In this document: positions 13,624-13,959 of the stretch, piece after piece | Layout of the letters: each line of letters opens with the position of its first letter | How positions within the stretch are numbered: the first letter of the stretch is position 1 | NCBI GenBank assembly: GCA_030670015.1 | Contig: DAOVCM010000009.1 | Span: 1-13,959, forward strand | Source of the DNA: Candidatus Bathyarchaeota archaeon | GTDB lineage: Archaea > Thermoproteota > Bathyarchaeia > TCS64 | DNA: 13,959 nucleotides | Direction of reading: 5' to 3' | Made by a program: the position numbers and the translations under genes | Notes under the pieces: model-generated | Database searches by the model: none | What the model saw: only the letters and a program-made list of their open reading frames with translations | Told to the model about the DNA's origin: nothing

Positions 13624-13656
13624 GTTTTATTTAGCATAAGAATAACTTCTGTTATT
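13624..13656 (+). promoter_or_regulatory. TATA-like element and palindromic operator candidate of the RraA-like gene
   Basis: TTTTATTTAG (13624-13633) is TATA-like and predicts initiation near 13654. Between it and the ATG at 13664 lies a perfect palindrome, AATAAC-TTCT-GTTATT (13641-13656). A dyad placed between TATA box and start site is the classic position for an archaeal repressor; it could instead act as a small RNA hairpin if transcription starts further upstream. Confidence 0.4.
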
Positions 13657-13663
13657 GATTGCA

Positions 13664-13959
13664 ATGAAAAAAGGTTCTAGGATCGAACGTCCGAACTCCG
13701 AGATTATTGAAAAACTCAGAGAGGCTTCGTGTGCAACCCTCTGGAGTATTCTTGGAGATGCCTACTACATGAAACATATAAACCCCCTTTTCGGCGACTG
13801 CAAGATCGTGGGCCCCGCAGTTACAATCAAGTACGCCGAGATTAACTCCAGTTTCACGCCTGATCAACTGAGGCGTGAGCAGGAAAGGTTCGGGTATCAA
13901 CATCAGAAATTGTCGAAAGTAATCAAGCCTGGAGATGTTGTTGTCGGTGCTGCCCTAGG
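13664..13959 (+). CDS. RraA-like family protein (3' end beyond window)
   Basis: The ATG at 13664-13666 opens 98 codons to the window edge. The sequence follows the RraA / 4-hydroxy-4-methyl-2-oxoglutarate aldolase-like fold: a helical N-terminus, then SCATLWSILGDAY (21-33) in place of the usual TADVSDAL-type segment, CKIVGPAVTIKY (44-55) matching the conserved GPAVTV strand, a helix with variable loop, and IKPGDVVVGA (87-96) matching PGDVVV. In bacteria one member inhibits RNase E, but most relatives are probable metal-dependent aldolases/decarboxylases or of unknown activity. The catalytic region (usually Gly-Gly-x-x-R-D) would lie past the edge and cannot be checked, so no activity is assigned. 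It follows gpmI by about 70 bp on the same strand but appears to have its own promoter. Confidence 0.75.
   Translation, partial: MKKGSRIERPNSEIIEKLREASCATLWSILGDAYYMKHINPLFGDCKIVGPAVTIKYAEINSSFTPDQLRREQERFGYQHQKLSKVIKPGDVVVGAAL

Noticed and set aside
1..13959. CRISPR array, insertion sequence or prophage
   Set aside because: There are no regularly spaced repeats, no transposase or integrase gene and no phage structural gene; the only repeat structures are the intergenic ones listed.

Overview
The window looks like chromosomal DNA of an archaeon, possibly of the TACK group (Bathyarchaeia-like); the lineage is a guess. The domain call rests on an archaeal/eukaryotic-type prolyl-tRNA synthetase with a cysteine-containing C-terminal domain ending in Tyr, TATA-like boxes about 20-50 nt before start codons, at least one apparently leaderless gene, poly-U termination and several TTG starts. 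There is no CRISPR array, rRNA, recognisable tRNA or insertion sequence.

Layout: (1) 1-482 holds the last codons of a + strand gene, a concentric quasi-palindrome (about 84-251) and AT-rich DNA. (2) 483-1670 (-) is a SelA/DgaE-like PLP enzyme. (3) 1745-9873 is the centre of interest: five genes in two sets. The minus-strand set is a membrane-anchored exported protein (8875-9855) followed without a gap by an 886-aa tubulin/FtsZ-superfamily GTPase (6214-8874). Convergent to it is a 378-aa FtsZ-like protein with eroded GTPase motifs (5054-6190, +). That gene shares a 37-49 bp divergent promoter region with a two-gene minus-strand operon: a polytopic membrane protein with a long helical C-terminal region (2668-5004) and a PH-like domain protein (1745-2671), joined by an ATGA overlap. 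(4) 10002-11447 (-) is proS. (5) 11448-12020 is non-coding. (6) 12021-13592 (+) is a bacterial-type cofactor-independent phosphoglycerate mutase. (7) 13664 to the edge (+) is the start of an RraA-like gene.

Working model (inference): the five central genes form one membrane-associated cytoskeletal or membrane-remodelling system. A GTP-hydrolysing tubulin-like protein carries a giant helical insertion, a pseudo-GTPase partner may co-polymerise with or regulate it, a single-pass exported protein and a polytopic protein would anchor it, and a PH-like protein would dock it to the membrane. The flanking genes are metabolic or translational and appear unrelated. FtsZ/tubulin homologues linked to membrane proteins have been described before in archaea and bacteria, but I do not recognise this particular five-gene arrangement.
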